Part shown: piece after piece, positions 11,796-23,789 of the stretch
Numbering within the stretch: the stretch's first letter is position 1
Layout: each line of letters starts with the position of its first letter
Assembly: GCA_947561715.1 (NCBI GenBank)
Contig: OX387197.1
Location: forward strand, 1,493,001-1,557,000
Length of the DNA stretch: 64,000 nucleotides
Reading direction: 5' to 3'
Source: Ascidia mentula
Taxonomy: Eukaryota; Chordata; Ascidiacea; Phlebobranchia; Ascidiidae
Notes under the pieces: generated by a model
Database searches by the model: none
Told to the model about the DNA's origin: nothing
The model's input: the letters and a program-made list of their open reading frames with translations, nothing else
Made by a program: the position numbers and the translations under genes

Positions 11796-12123
11796 GGAGG
11801 CCGTTTCGAAAACTGTGTAGCCACAGTTTCGAAAACTGTGTGTTGCTCAATTGCCGCTGTCTACAACTCATACGCGCTTTCCCACTTGTTTATTCAATTG
11901 GTGTCGTCAAGATTGTAACGTAAGGTTTTCTGGAAACAAATACAAGCGATAAACATACAAAATTCATAATTGACAAAATAAGCCACACTTACCGACAGTA
12001 AGGCCTGATTAAGCAACATAAAACGTGCGCTTTCAAACATGCGCTTTTATTTGGCGTAGACAAATTAAGCCACGCTTGTAATCAAGCCCACAAGCGGCAG
12101 TTATTTCGTTGCGTTCAAGACGC
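11796..12123. other. BEL leader or partial LTR, no gene
   Basis: This stretch lies between the presumed gag start and LTR1 of the next element. It contains a duplicated GTTTCGAAAACTGTG motif and no coding sequence I can support. It may include the remains of the BEL 5' LTR. Confidence 0.4.
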
Positions 12124-13711
12124 TGTCGCCGCACAACACATGTATATACTAAAAAAGGCCCAAAGCGTATAACTATATTATGACCGAGAGTCAAAACCAA
12201 AGTCATTGTAATCACGCGTTCAACGCATGTCCAAGTTGTGATGTCCAATAAAACGACATGGGAAAAAAGAAGAACTCATTTCCGGTTTAGGTCAATTCCT
12301 GATCGGACAATTTAATAGGGAAAAACCTGCCGAGCTGGTGGCAGGTGAAAAAAATTGTAGCCGGTAGAAGCAGCCACATTATAGATGTGTTATAAACCAT
12401 GTAATTTGGGCAATAAAGTCATATAGGTCACTTAGGCAACCAAACTAACTATGTAAATCAAGTTAAAATAATTACAGACATTTCTTTGGCAAATAATAAA
12501 TAAGGTTAATTTAAACACAAGTACTTCTTTCGCAAATGATAAATAAAGCTAAAATAAACATAACTACTTTTAGTTCTTCTGAAAACAAAGTCTACCTAAA
12601 CATAAATAACCTATTAGGGCACTTAGCTAATCAAGCTATATAAATAACTGACGTAATCGACCAAATCGGCCACCTTCAAGTTGCATTCAAGTTGCGCAAC
12701 AACTCCAAATAAGGCATCAATACGTGTGGCGAACCGCAGACTATATAAGCAGAGCAACTAGCGCCTGCCAAATTAGTGTGTTTTAACTGTTGCTGTGTAA
12801 GGGTCTAGGCTGTTGGTTCTGCTTTAGTACACTGTATAGGAGCCCCAATTGTACTGTACTGTACTTGGATTTATTCGTTGGATTATATCAATAAATGGAT
12901 TTATGAACAACTTTGGACTGGCTTGAAGCTTGGTGGATGTATGTGTTTAGTCGGAAGTTAGACTATTTAGAAGACGCACAGACTTGTGTAAAGGAGTTCT
13001 TTAACTCCAACAGTAAACCTTGAGATAGAGAAGGCAAGTTGCCTACGAGGCCGAGTTGCCAACGAGACTCAGTCGGATCCGTTAGGTGCGAGGCCGAGAC
13101 GCAGTCGTACCCCACGGTCACCCAGCGGGGACATACCCCGACAACGGGTAAACCGACAACTGGTGCCCAGAAGTTTGGCGAGTTCACTGCACAAGTCAGT
13201 GTCATCAAAACTTGTCCGGATATTATTCCGACCATTCTCGGATTTATAGCAGCCAAATTTCCCGCCGAACGGGTTAATTCACACCCGTTCCAGTTCCAGC
13301 AGCCTACCCAGCACAGCAACAGCAAGCAGTCAACTGCACCAGTCATTAACAAACAAGAAGACAACTTCCGGCAACTGTTCGGATTATACGGATTATACGG
13401 ATTTATGCGGATTTATACGGATTTATACGGATTAACGGATTTATACGGATTAACGGATTTATACGGATTAACGGATTTATACGGATAACGGATTATACCC
13501 GCAACTGGTCTGCCCTCATCCTAAGAAAAGAATACCCTTATCAGTCGCCAAACGGAATTACCTTACTATTGGATTTACTAAAGCTTGTTCCTAATTACAT
13601 CCTATACGGAGAAAGAACACTGGAACTACAGGAAAGTGTCATCAGGAATAACAGCTTATTCAACAAACATTTATTGCATCAAAACGCTAATATACAATCA
13701 TCACGTTGCCG
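12124..13711 (+). repeat. LTR1 (1588 bp)
   Basis: It starts TGTCGCCGCACAACACATG. The shared sequence ends CACGTTGCCG; the exact 3' end is uncertain by a few bases because it does not finish in a clear CA. It differs from LTR2 and LTR3 at about 13639 (GTGTCATC against GTGCCATC). The other LTR copies start at 17163 and 22202. Confidence 0.85.
13375..13490 (+). repeat. Tandem repeat inside LTR1
   Basis: This is an array of CGGATTTATACGGATTAA-like units, which translates as repeated DLYGLT. The identical array occurs at 18414-18529 in LTR2 and 23453-23568 in LTR3. Confidence 0.9.
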
Positions 13712-14950
13712 CACGTGGTAAAGTCCGCAACTTTGGCTGAGAAAGGCAATAAAAAACGTAAAACTGTACCACCTGGTAACTCAATTGCATCTAGAACTAG
13801 ATATCAAACTCAAATAAGAGCAAGTATGGAAACCCCGGCCTACACCTTGTGGACTGAAAATCAAGGAAACACACTGCCACCTGATAATCCCACAGTTTCA
13901 GGTCGCACTTCCCCCAGACCAAACACAAATGATGTAGAAAGTTTGGACAGAAACCCATTTAGCATACCTCCCTCCCAAGATAAGCATGCTGACATAAGGC
14001 CATCCAACACCGACCAACATGTTTTTACAAACGCACCTTTTCCACGTCAAACGTTTAACTTCACAGCTTCAATTAAAATTCCAAAACTATGATCGCAACA
14101 CAACTACCGCTCTTATTTTCTGTACCTCGACCGATACTTTCAAACGTATAATATAATGGACGACAGAGACAAATTTGCTCAACTTTTGTCAGGATTTTCA
14201 CAAGAACAATGTGCCAGATATGAGCACGTTATTGCACAGGCAGCTATTTCACTTACCCCTTATACAACTCTGAAAAATTCTTTAATTCGCTTGTCCACTG
14301 GAACAAGCAGCACAGCTTGGCTCTCAAAGCTAAAATCTTTGAGGTTAGATTCAGGTGAACTTCCTTCAACTTTCATGGGACGATTATGCGCAGTGTGCGC
14401 AAAAGACCCAATCTATGACGAGACAACACGCCAAATTGTGGTGGACAATTTTCTTGATAAAATGCCAAGGGACGTCAGCAATGTACTTCGCGCCCAACAC
14501 CCAGACATATCTCTAGAAGAGCTGGGGTTGCTGGCTGACAGAATCATTACGCCAACTGATTATAGTGTACCGGAAGATCAGACACAAAACAATGAAATGC
14601 AGAGAATTACCGGTCAGATACAAGAACTGTTTACTGAGTTAAAGTCTGATATAAGCAATCAAAGACAACAAAGTCGCAGAAATTTTGTTGAACAAAACAA
14701 AAGTAACAATATGACCAACCGACGAAAGTTTTCATACCACCCGACAAGACAAGAATATGCACAACAGTGTAGAAATCAAAACGGTTATTACGAGCCACAA
14801 CAAGGAAATCACAGACAGCCCTTCCGACAATACCAAAGGCAAGGGCAAATAAATACTCAGTCTACCCAGCACCAACACCAGTCAACAGATGGCTTGTGTT
14901 TTTATCATGCACGATTTGGTGACAAGGCGTTAAAATGCAACAAACCTTGA
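13712..14950 (+). pseudogene. Gag of the non-autonomous LTR element, unit 1 (nonsense mutation)
   Basis: Its sequence is nearly identical to the intact gag of unit 2. Codon TGG (Trp) of unit 2 is TGA here (14090-14092), ending the frame after FNFTASIKIPKL. A second change turns Gly into Ser just before. The remaining gag reads open from 14156 to 14950. The conserved gag region contains DDRDKFAQLLSGFS and LKSLRLDSGELPSTFM, as in Ty3/gypsy-type gags, and ends with the zinc motif CFYHARFGDKALKC. Because unit 2 is intact at this site, unit 1 decayed after the array formed. Confidence 0.85.
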
Positions 14951-14989
14951 AGTTACAATCAAGTCAATAATATCAACATCTGTAAGCCT

Positions 14990-15922
14990 ATGAACCGACC
15001 GAATCAGATTCCAAAAGCACCAAATCGACGGCAATATTCCGAGTCGGCATCAAACTCTTTGCCGCATGTCTACGACAAAAATAATAAAATGTCATTTTTG
15101 TTGGACACTGGATCATCCAAAAATTTCCTCCCAGTTACACAGCACCACACCCAAGAAGTTGAATCAGACTTTATTGGACCAGGCGGAGAGCCCATACCCT
15201 ACTTTGGACAAACTGTACTCAACATTGACATTGGCTTCGGCAACATGCCTGTAACTTTCTCTGTTTGCAAAGTTAAAAGACCTGTTCTCGGATACTACTT
15301 CCTTCAAAAGCACGACTTGTTTATCAGACCTGATAAAAATCTGTTGCAGTCATCACAAAACAAGAAATCAGTTCAATTTAACATGAAAGAAAGCTCGAAG
15401 GAAATAAATACAGTCCTTGTAAAAGTTCCGCACCGAGGCAGTCATGCAAATAACACTCTTATAAAAACAACTGCAAAGGACAAGCCTAGTATTGTTGTGG
15501 CAAACACACTTGGCTCAACAGACGTGCCCCAACATCAACAAAAAACTAAACTTCACTCTTCTTCAACTGCAGATAAATTGCCTCAGTACAAAACTAAAAT
15601 GGCCAGGTACCCAAGCGTTAGAAAACGCCAAAGTAGCAATGCAACAATTACAGGAGGAAACAATCCTCGCTTACCAAAGCAGTCGGTTAAACTGGAACAA
15701 AAACCGTATTTCCTTTCTGGTGATGGAAGTAGGAAATATTTTTCCAAATTCAACTGCGAACAGTTCCGTATGCATCAATCAGAAGCGACCATCATGCAAA
15801 ATGACCGCCATGAAATTTCAAGGTATGACTACTCCGGTCTTGGTGAAGTCATCCATAAAGTCACAAGACTATTACAATTTACAAATATAGTAAGTCGTCT
15901 GTGTTTACTGAAGGCCGCATAA
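14990..15922 (+). CDS. Aspartic protease of the non-autonomous LTR element, unit 1
   Basis: A retropepsin motif FLLDTGSSKNFLPV lies near residue 36, and PVLGYYFLQKHDLF near residue 107 matches the second conserved block of the fold. A basic, probably disordered tail of about 190 residues follows. It is in the same frame as gag, separated by one TGA at 14948-14950, so it may be read as a gag-protease fusion. No polymerase domain follows. It differs from unit 2 by one residue that I noticed (Phe for Ser near 15711). Confidence 0.75.
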   Translation: MNRPNQIPKAPNRRQYSESASNSLPHVYDKNNKMSFLLDTGSSKNFLPVTQHHTQEVESDFIGPGGEPIPYFGQTVLNIDIGFGNMPVTFSVCKVKRPVLGYYFLQKHDLFIRPDKNLLQSSQNKKSVQFNMKESSKEINTVLVKVPHRGSHANNTLIKTTAKDKPSIVVANTLGSTDVPQHQQKTKLHSSSTADKLPQYKTKMARYPSVRKRQSSNATITGGNNPRLPKQSVKLEQKPYFLSGDGSRKYFSKFNCEQFRMHQSEATIMQNDRHEISRYDYSGLGEVIHKVTRLLQFTNIVSRLCLLKAA

Positions 15923-17162
15923 AATTTCCAACACCCGGCATCTGCAAGAATTTTGATAAATCAACGACGCACACTTTTTACATAGATTCGTTACATTTTT
16001 TATGTTTGACCAAAACGTTATTATGTGTTTATATATGTGTAAGAACCGAATCAATGCTTAACACAATTTCACTCCGCCAATGTAATCTCATGCAACGTGC
16101 ATCGCCTTTCTTTCTGCATCTCTCAAATCAGGATATAAATTCCTGAGGCAGCTATCTCATGCGACGCGCATCCTTCAACACGTAAACATCAGCAGTGATC
16201 AACCCCACAAAACCTTATAATAACTGAATGGGGTCACTCGATCAGCGACTGCGACAGCCGACATATTAATGCAATTGTGCTGTTCAAATAAATATAAGTC
16301 ATGAGATCCCTACGTTTGGAATCTATTCGCGACAAGACTCCGTTCCACTGAACCTGATTTGGGCCCAGTCGGGTGACGTGGAATGGATCTTCTTGCAACA
16401 AATAACGTAGATCTTCACTTCATTTCGCGATTTGTATTTACCTCGAGGAATGCGAATTGCGTTTTTATCTTCAACATATAAGGCATTTTACAGCCATTTA
16501 CAGCCTTGTTCATGAGGACACTTCTTTCCAATATCTCACTTTTTCTGATATCAAATGGCACCAACGTGGAAGTAGTTGGTATCCTATGTAATCACTCTTC
16601 CACAGTTCAAAATTTTGAAGCAATTTTTCAAGCCATTTCACGATACAAACAACGAATGCGCGTGTACCTACTTACACCTTGCTTGCAATTTCAATGGTGT
16701 AAAGCCTAATAACGCTATAAACAGTTTCGCAAAGCGACAAAGCGAAATAATAAAAGAGATATATAGTCCACATAGTGGCAACTATTAACAATCAGACGCA
16801 TACTTGACATCAATTGTACGCTTGTTACTGTGTTAATAACACCAGCTATCGCCTATGTATCAATGTAAAATTTGTGTATATGTATTCTCGTTGCTCTCCA
16901 TAATGTACTAAAATAATCTGTGGATCTACAATTATATCTTTGTAAATGTCTCCTCGTCTAAACAATCGTGTCCCGTGATTGCTTTGTTATATGTATATAT
17001 GTTACAATCGAACAACGGAAATTTGTGTAAATATATATATATACATTTTGGTGTACTATAAAATATATTTGTGAGTGTACTTTGTACGTCGCTCTCTTCA
17101 ACAGGACCAACAACTTGCGTTCATATATGGACCGCAAGTACCAGACATGCGGGGGGGTATTA
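15923..17162 (+). other. Non-coding 3' internal region with polypurine tract, unit 1
   Basis: No reverse transcriptase or integrase motif is present in any frame. A G-rich tract (GCGGGGGGGTATTA) directly precedes LTR2 at 17163 and fits the polypurine tract that primes plus-strand synthesis. Confidence 0.7.
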
Positions 17163-18750
17163 TGTCGCCGCACAACACATGTATATACTAAAAAAGGCCC
17201 AAAGCGTATAACTATATTATGACCGAGAGTCAAAACCAAAGTCATTGTAATCACGCGTTCAACGCATGTCCAAGTTGTGATGTCCAATAAAACGACATGG
17301 GAAAAAAGAAGAACTCATTTCCGGTTTAGGTCAATTCCTGATCGGACAATTTAATAGGGAAAAACCTGCCGAGCTGGTGGCAGGTGAAAAAAATTGTAGC
17401 CGGTAGAAGCAGCCACATTATAGATGTGTTATAAACCATGTAATTTGGGCAATAAAGTCATATAGGTCACTTAGGCAACCAAACTAACTATGTAAATCAA
17501 GTTAAAATAATTACAGACATTTCTTTGGCAAATAATAAATAAGGTTAATTTAAACACAAGTACTTCTTTCGCAAATGATAAATAAAGCTAAAATAAACAT
17601 AACTACTTTTAGTTCTTCTGAAAACAAAGTCTACCTAAACATAAATAACCTATTAGGGCACTTAGCTAATCAAGCTATATAAATAACTGACGTAATCGAC
17701 CAAATCGGCCACCTTCAAGTTGCATTCAAGTTGCGCAACAACTCCAAATAAGGCATCAATACGTGTGGCGAACCGCAGACTATATAAGCAGAGCAACTAG
17801 CGCCTGCCAAATTAGTGTGTTTTAACTGTTGCTGTGTAAGGGTCTAGGCTGTTGGTTCTGCTTTAGTACACTGTATAGGAGCCCCAATTGTACTGTACTG
17901 TACTTGGATTTATTCGTTGGATTATATCAATAAATGGATTTATGAACAACTTTGGACTGGCTTGAAGCTTGGTGGATGTATGTGTTTAGTCGGAAGTTAG
18001 ACTATTTAGAAGACGCACAGACTTGTGTAAAGGAGTTCTTTAACTCCAACAGTAAACCTTGAGATAGAGAAGGCAAGTTGCCTACGAGGCCGAGTTGCCA
18101 ACGAGACTCAGTCGGATCCGTTAGGTGCGAGGCCGAGACGCAGTCGTACCCCACGGTCACCCAGCGGGGACATACCCCGACAACGGGTAAACCGACAACT
18201 GGTGCCCAGAAGTTTGGCGAGTTCACTGCACAAGTCAGTGTCATCAAAACTTGTCCGGATATTATTCCGACCATTCTCGGATTTATAGCAGCCAAATTTC
18301 CCGCCGAACGGGTTAATTCACACCCGTTCCAGTTCCAGCAGCCTACCCAGCACAGCAACAGCAAGCAGTCAACTGCACCAGTCATTAACAAACAAGAAGA
18401 CAACTTCCGGCAACTGTTCGGATTATACGGATTATACGGATTTATGCGGATTTATACGGATTTATACGGATTAACGGATTTATACGGATTAACGGATTTA
18501 TACGGATTAACGGATTTATACGGATAACGGATTATACCCGCAACTGGTCTGCCCTCATCCTAAGAAAAGAATACCCTTATCAGTCGCCAAACGGAATTAC
18601 CTTACTATTGGATTTACTAAAGCTTGTTCCTAATTACATCCTATACGGAGAAAGAACACTGGAACTACAGGAAAGTGCCATCAGGAATAACAGCTTATTC
18701 AACAAACATTTATTGCATCAAAACGCTAATATACAATCATCACGTTGCCG
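17163..18750 (+). repeat. LTR2 (1588 bp)
   Basis: This LTR is shared by the two tandem units: it is the 3' LTR of unit 1 and the 5' LTR of unit 2. It looks identical to LTR3 by eye. Confidence 0.88.
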
Positions 18751-19989
18751 CACGTGGTAAAGTGCGCAACTTTGGCTGAGAAAGGCAATAAAAAACGTAA
18801 AACTGTACCACCTGGTAACTCAATTGCATCTAGAACTAGATATCAAACTCAAATAAGAGCAAGTATGGAAACCCCGGCCTACACCTTGTGGACTGAAAAT
18901 CAAGGAAACACACTGCCACCTGATAATCCCACAGTTTCAGGTCGCACTTCCCCCAGACCAAACACAAATGATGTAGAAAGTTTGGACAGAAACCCATTTA
19001 GCATACCTCCCTCCCAAGATAAGCATGCTGACATAAGGCCATCCAACACCGACCAACATGTTTTTACAAACGCACCTTTTCCACGTCAAACGTTTAACTT
19101 CACAGCTGGAATTAAAATTCCAAAACTATGGTCGCAACACAACTACCGCTCTTATTTTCTGTACCTCGACCGATACTTTCAAACGTATAATATAATGGAC
19201 GACAGAGACAAATTTGCTCAACTTTTGTCAGGATTTTCACAAGAACAATGTGCCAGATATGAGCACGTTATTGCACAGGCAGCTATTTCACTTACCCCTT
19301 ATACAACTCTGAAAAATTCTTTAATTCGCTTGTCCACTGGAACAAGCAGCACAGCTTGGCTCTCAAAGCTAAAATCTTTGAGGTTAGATTCAGGTGAACT
19401 TCCTTCAACTTTCATGGGACGATTATGCGCAGTGTGCGCAAAAGACCCAATCTATGACGAGACAACACGCCAAATTGTGGTGGACAATTTTCTTGATAAA
19501 ATGCCAAGGGACGTCAGCAATGTACTTCGCGCCCAACACCCAGACATATCTCTAGAAGAGCTGGGGTTGCTGGCTGACAGAATCATTACGCCAACTGATT
19601 ATAGTGTACCGGAAGATCAGACACAAAACAATGAAATGCAGAGAATTACCGGTCAGATACAAGAACTGTTTACTGAGTTAAAGTCTGATATAAGCAATCA
19701 AAGACAACAAAGTCGCAGAAATTTTGTTGAACAAAACAAAAGTAACAATATGACCAACCGACGAAAGTTTTCATACCACCCGACAAGACAAGAATATGCA
19801 CAACAGTGTAGAAATCAAAACGGTTATTACGAGCCACAACAAGGAAATCACAGACAGCCCTTCCGACAATACCAAAGGCAAGGGCAAATAAATACTCAGT
19901 CTACCCAGCACCAACACCAGTCAACAGATGGCTTGTGTTTTTATCATGCACGATTTGGTGACAAGGCGTTAAAATGCAACAAACCTTGA
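18745..19989 (+). CDS. Gag of the non-autonomous LTR element, unit 2 (intact)
   Basis: This 414-codon gag reads from MPHVVKCATLAEKGNKKRK to the zinc motif CFYHARFGDKALKCNKP. A basic and polar N-terminus (residues 1-110) is followed by the particle-forming gag domain (about 125-290) and a Gln/Arg-rich linker. In related invertebrate gypsy gags the zinc motif normally continues P-C-S; here the codon at the Cys position is TGA, in both units. The frame then stays open through the protease. The product is probably a capsid-like protein that packages the element RNA. The start is not certain, because the first codons overlap the last LTR bases. Confidence 0.8.
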   Translation: MPHVVKCATLAEKGNKKRKTVPPGNSIASRTRYQTQIRASMETPAYTLWTENQGNTLPPDNPTVSGRTSPRPNTNDVESLDRNPFSIPPSQDKHADIRPSNTDQHVFTNAPFPRQTFNFTAGIKIPKLWSQHNYRSYFLYLDRYFQTYNIMDDRDKFAQLLSGFSQEQCARYEHVIAQAAISLTPYTTLKNSLIRLSTGTSSTAWLSKLKSLRLDSGELPSTFMGRLCAVCAKDPIYDETTRQIVVDNFLDKMPRDVSNVLRAQHPDISLEELGLLADRIITPTDYSVPEDQTQNNEMQRITGQIQELFTELKSDISNQRQQSRRNFVEQNKSNNMTNRRKFSYHPTRQEYAQQCRNQNGYYEPQQGNHRQPFRQYQRQGQINTQSTQHQHQSTDGLCFYHARFGDKALKCNKP

Positions 19990-20028
19990 AGTTACAATCA
20001 AGTCAATAATATCAACATCTGTAAGCCT

Positions 20029-20961
20029 ATGAACCGACCGAATCAGATTCCAAAAGCACCAAATCGACGGCAATATTCCGAGTCGGCATCAAACTCTTTG
20101 CCGCATGTCTACGACAAAAATAATAAAATGTCATTTTTGTTGGACACTGGATCATCCAAAAATTTCCTCCCAGTTACACAGCACCACACCCAAGAAGTTG
20201 AATCAGACTTTATTGGACCAGGCGGAGAGCCCATACCCTACTTTGGACAAACTGTACTCAACATTGACATTGGCTTCGGCAACATGCCTGTAACTTTCTC
20301 TGTTTGCAAAGTTAAAAGACCTGTTCTCGGATACTACTTCCTTCAAAAGCACGACTTGTTTATCAGACCTGATAAAAATCTGTTGCAGTCATCACAAAAC
20401 AAGAAATCAGTTCAATTTAACATGAAAGAAAGCTCGAAGGAAATAAATACAGTCCTTGTAAAAGTTCCGCACCGAGGCAGTCATGCAAATAACACTCTTA
20501 TAAAAACAACTGCAAAGGACAAGCCTAGTATTGTTGTGGCAAACACACTTGGCTCAACAGACGTGCCCCAACATCAACAAAAAACTAAACTTCACTCTTC
20601 TTCAACTGCAGATAAATTGCCTCAGTACAAAACTAAAATGGCCAGGTACCCAAGCGTTAGAAAACGCCAAAGTAGCAATGCAACAATTACAGGAGGAAAC
20701 AATCCTCGCTTACCAAAGCAGTCGGTTAAACTGGAACAAAAACCGTATTCCCTTTCTGGTGATGGAAGTAGGAAATATTTTTCCAAATTCAACTGCGAAC
20801 AGTTCCGTATGCATCAATCAGAAGCGACCATCATGCAAAATGACCGCCATGAAATTTCAAGGTATGACTACTCCGGTCTTGGTGAAGTCATCCATAAAGT
20901 CACAAGACTATTACAATTTACAAATATAGTAAGTCGTCTGTGTTTACTGAAGGCCGCATAA
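20029..20961 (+). CDS. Aspartic protease of the non-autonomous LTR element, unit 2
   Basis: It has the same layout as unit 1: LLDTGSSKNF near residue 36, RPVLGYYFLQKHD near 107, then a long basic tail. It continues in frame from gag after a single TGA (19987-19989), with open codons SYNQVNNINICKP between the stop and this ATG. Expression could be by stop readthrough, or the TGA is a fixed defect. No pol domains follow. Confidence 0.78.
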   Translation: MNRPNQIPKAPNRRQYSESASNSLPHVYDKNNKMSFLLDTGSSKNFLPVTQHHTQEVESDFIGPGGEPIPYFGQTVLNIDIGFGNMPVTFSVCKVKRPVLGYYFLQKHDLFIRPDKNLLQSSQNKKSVQFNMKESSKEINTVLVKVPHRGSHANNTLIKTTAKDKPSIVVANTLGSTDVPQHQQKTKLHSSSTADKLPQYKTKMARYPSVRKRQSSNATITGGNNPRLPKQSVKLEQKPYSLSGDGSRKYFSKFNCEQFRMHQSEATIMQNDRHEISRYDYSGLGEVIHKVTRLLQFTNIVSRLCLLKAA

Positions 20962-22201
20962 AATTTCCAACACCCGGCATCTGCAAGAATTTTGATAAAT
21001 CAACGACGCACACTTTTTACATAGATTCGTTACATTTTTTATGTTTGACCAAAACGTTATTATGTGTTTATATATGTGTAAGAACCGAATCAATGCTTAA
21101 CACAATTTCACTCCGCCAATGTAATCTCATGCAACGTGCATCGCCTTTCTTTCTGCATCTCTCAAATCAGGATATAAATTCCTGAGGCAGCTATCTCATG
21201 CGACGCGCATCCTTCAACACGTAAACATCAGCAGTGATCAACCCCACAAAACCTTATAATAACTGAATGGGGTCACTCGATCAGCGACTGCGACAGCCGA
21301 CATATTAATGCAATTGTGCTGTTCAAATAAATATAAGTCATGAGATCCCTACGTTTGGAATCTATTCGCGACAAGACTCCGTTCCACTGAACCTGATTTG
21401 GGCCCAGTCGGGTGACGTGGAATGGATCTTCTTGCAACAAATAACGTAGATCTTCACTTCATTTCGCGATTTGTATTTACCTCGAGGAATGCGAATTGCG
21501 TTTTTATCTTCAACATATAAGGCATTTTACAGCCATTTACAGCCTTGTTCATGAGGACACTTCTTTCCAATATCTCACTTTTTCTGATATCAAATGGCAC
21601 CAACGTGGAAGTAGTTGGTATCCTATGTAATCACTCTTCCACAGTTCAAAATTTTGAAGCAATTTTTCAAGCCATTTCACGATACAAACAACGAATGCGC
21701 GTGTACCTACTTACACCTTGCTTGCAATTTCAATGGTGTAAAGCCTAATAACGCTATAAACAGTTTCGCAAAGCGACAAAGCGAAATAATAAAAGAGATA
21801 TATAGTCCACATAGTGGCAACTATTAACAATCAGACGCATACTTGACATCAATTGTACGCTTGTTACTGTGTTAATAACACCAGCTATCGCCTATGTATC
21901 AATGTAAAATTTGTGTATATGTATTCTCGTTGCTCTCCATAATGTACTAAAATAATCTGTGGATCTACAATTATATCTTTGTAAATGTCTCCTCGTCTAA
22001 ACAATCGTGTCCCGTGATTGCTTTGTTATATGTATATATGTTACAATCGAACAACGGAAATTTGTGTAAATATATATATATACATTTTGGTGTACTATAA
22101 AATATATTTGTGAGTGTACTTTGTACGTCGCTCTCTTCAACAGGACCAACAACTTGCGTTCATATATGGACCGCAAGTACCAGACATGCGGGGGGGTATT
22201 A
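20962..22201 (+). other. Non-coding 3' internal region, unit 2
   Basis: This is a copy of 15923-17162 with the same G-rich polypurine tract before LTR3. No coding motif is present. Confidence 0.7.
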
Positions 22202-23789
22202 TGTCGCCGCACAACACATGTATATACTAAAAAAGGCCCAAAGCGTATAACTATATTATGACCGAGAGTCAAAACCAAAGTCATTGTAATCACGCGTTCA
22301 ACGCATGTCCAAGTTGTGATGTCCAATAAAACGACATGGGAAAAAAGAAGAACTCATTTCCGGTTTAGGTCAATTCCTGATCGGACAATTTAATAGGGAA
22401 AAACCTGCCGAGCTGGTGGCAGGTGAAAAAAATTGTAGCCGGTAGAAGCAGCCACATTATAGATGTGTTATAAACCATGTAATTTGGGCAATAAAGTCAT
22501 ATAGGTCACTTAGGCAACCAAACTAACTATGTAAATCAAGTTAAAATAATTACAGACATTTCTTTGGCAAATAATAAATAAGGTTAATTTAAACACAAGT
22601 ACTTCTTTCGCAAATGATAAATAAAGCTAAAATAAACATAACTACTTTTAGTTCTTCTGAAAACAAAGTCTACCTAAACATAAATAACCTATTAGGGCAC
22701 TTAGCTAATCAAGCTATATAAATAACTGACGTAATCGACCAAATCGGCCACCTTCAAGTTGCATTCAAGTTGCGCAACAACTCCAAATAAGGCATCAATA
22801 CGTGTGGCGAACCGCAGACTATATAAGCAGAGCAACTAGCGCCTGCCAAATTAGTGTGTTTTAACTGTTGCTGTGTAAGGGTCTAGGCTGTTGGTTCTGC
22901 TTTAGTACACTGTATAGGAGCCCCAATTGTACTGTACTGTACTTGGATTTATTCGTTGGATTATATCAATAAATGGATTTATGAACAACTTTGGACTGGC
23001 TTGAAGCTTGGTGGATGTATGTGTTTAGTCGGAAGTTAGACTATTTAGAAGACGCACAGACTTGTGTAAAGGAGTTCTTTAACTCCAACAGTAAACCTTG
23101 AGATAGAGAAGGCAAGTTGCCTACGAGGCCGAGTTGCCAACGAGACTCAGTCGGATCCGTTAGGTGCGAGGCCGAGACGCAGTCGTACCCCACGGTCACC
23201 CAGCGGGGACATACCCCGACAACGGGTAAACCGACAACTGGTGCCCAGAAGTTTGGCGAGTTCACTGCACAAGTCAGTGTCATCAAAACTTGTCCGGATA
23301 TTATTCCGACCATTCTCGGATTTATAGCAGCCAAATTTCCCGCCGAACGGGTTAATTCACACCCGTTCCAGTTCCAGCAGCCTACCCAGCACAGCAACAG
23401 CAAGCAGTCAACTGCACCAGTCATTAACAAACAAGAAGACAACTTCCGGCAACTGTTCGGATTATACGGATTATACGGATTTATGCGGATTTATACGGAT
23501 TTATACGGATTAACGGATTTATACGGATTAACGGATTTATACGGATTAACGGATTTATACGGATAACGGATTATACCCGCAACTGGTCTGCCCTCATCCT
23601 AAGAAAAGAATACCCTTATCAGTCGCCAAACGGAATTACCTTACTATTGGATTTACTAAAGCTTGTTCCTAATTACATCCTATACGGAGAAAGAACACTG
23701 GAACTACAGGAAAGTGCCATCAGGAATAACAGCTTATTCAACAAACATTTATTGCATCAAAACGCTAATATACAATCATCACGTTGCCG
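22202..23789 (+). repeat. LTR3 (1588 bp), right end of array
   Basis: It matches LTR1 and LTR2. Its right edge meets ACCTTATAATACCAG, which matches the intact kelch intron at 51885 and so fixes the end of the array. Confidence 0.88.

Larger units (their letters stand above)
6876..12123 (-). mobile_element. BEL/Pao retrotransposon, both ends lost
   Basis: On the minus strand the order is gag, protease, reverse transcriptase, RNase H and integrase, typical of BEL/Pao. Homology to the module host resumes at about 6875, inside the last integrase codons, so the 3' LTR is gone. At the high-coordinate end the leader runs directly into LTR1 of another element at 12124. I could not identify a 5' LTR with confidence. 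A direct repeat of GTTTCGAAAACTGTG occurs near 11805-11840. Pol is nearly open, which suggests moderate age. Confidence 0.85.
12124..23789 (+). mobile_element. Tandem LTR retrotransposon array (LTR-int-LTR-int-LTR), gag and protease only
   Basis: Three LTRs begin at 12124, 17163 and 22202, an exact spacing of 5039 bp, and enclose two internal regions. By eye I find only a handful of base differences between the two 5039-bp units, and none between LTR2 and LTR3. Each internal region encodes a gag and an aspartic protease but no reverse transcriptase, RNase H or integrase. The element is therefore non-autonomous and must use enzymes from elsewhere. The right flank after 23789 matches host DNA at 51885, inside the kelch gene. 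The left flank is the BEL element, so no target duplication can be recognised. Such arrays can arise by unequal recombination between LTRs. Confidence 0.85.

Noticed and set aside
13039..13488. 149-codon open frame in each LTR (also at 18078 and 23117), with an antisense 133-codon frame
   Set aside because: It is identical in three LTRs only because the LTRs are identical; its end is a translated simple repeat, and no family resemblance is visible.
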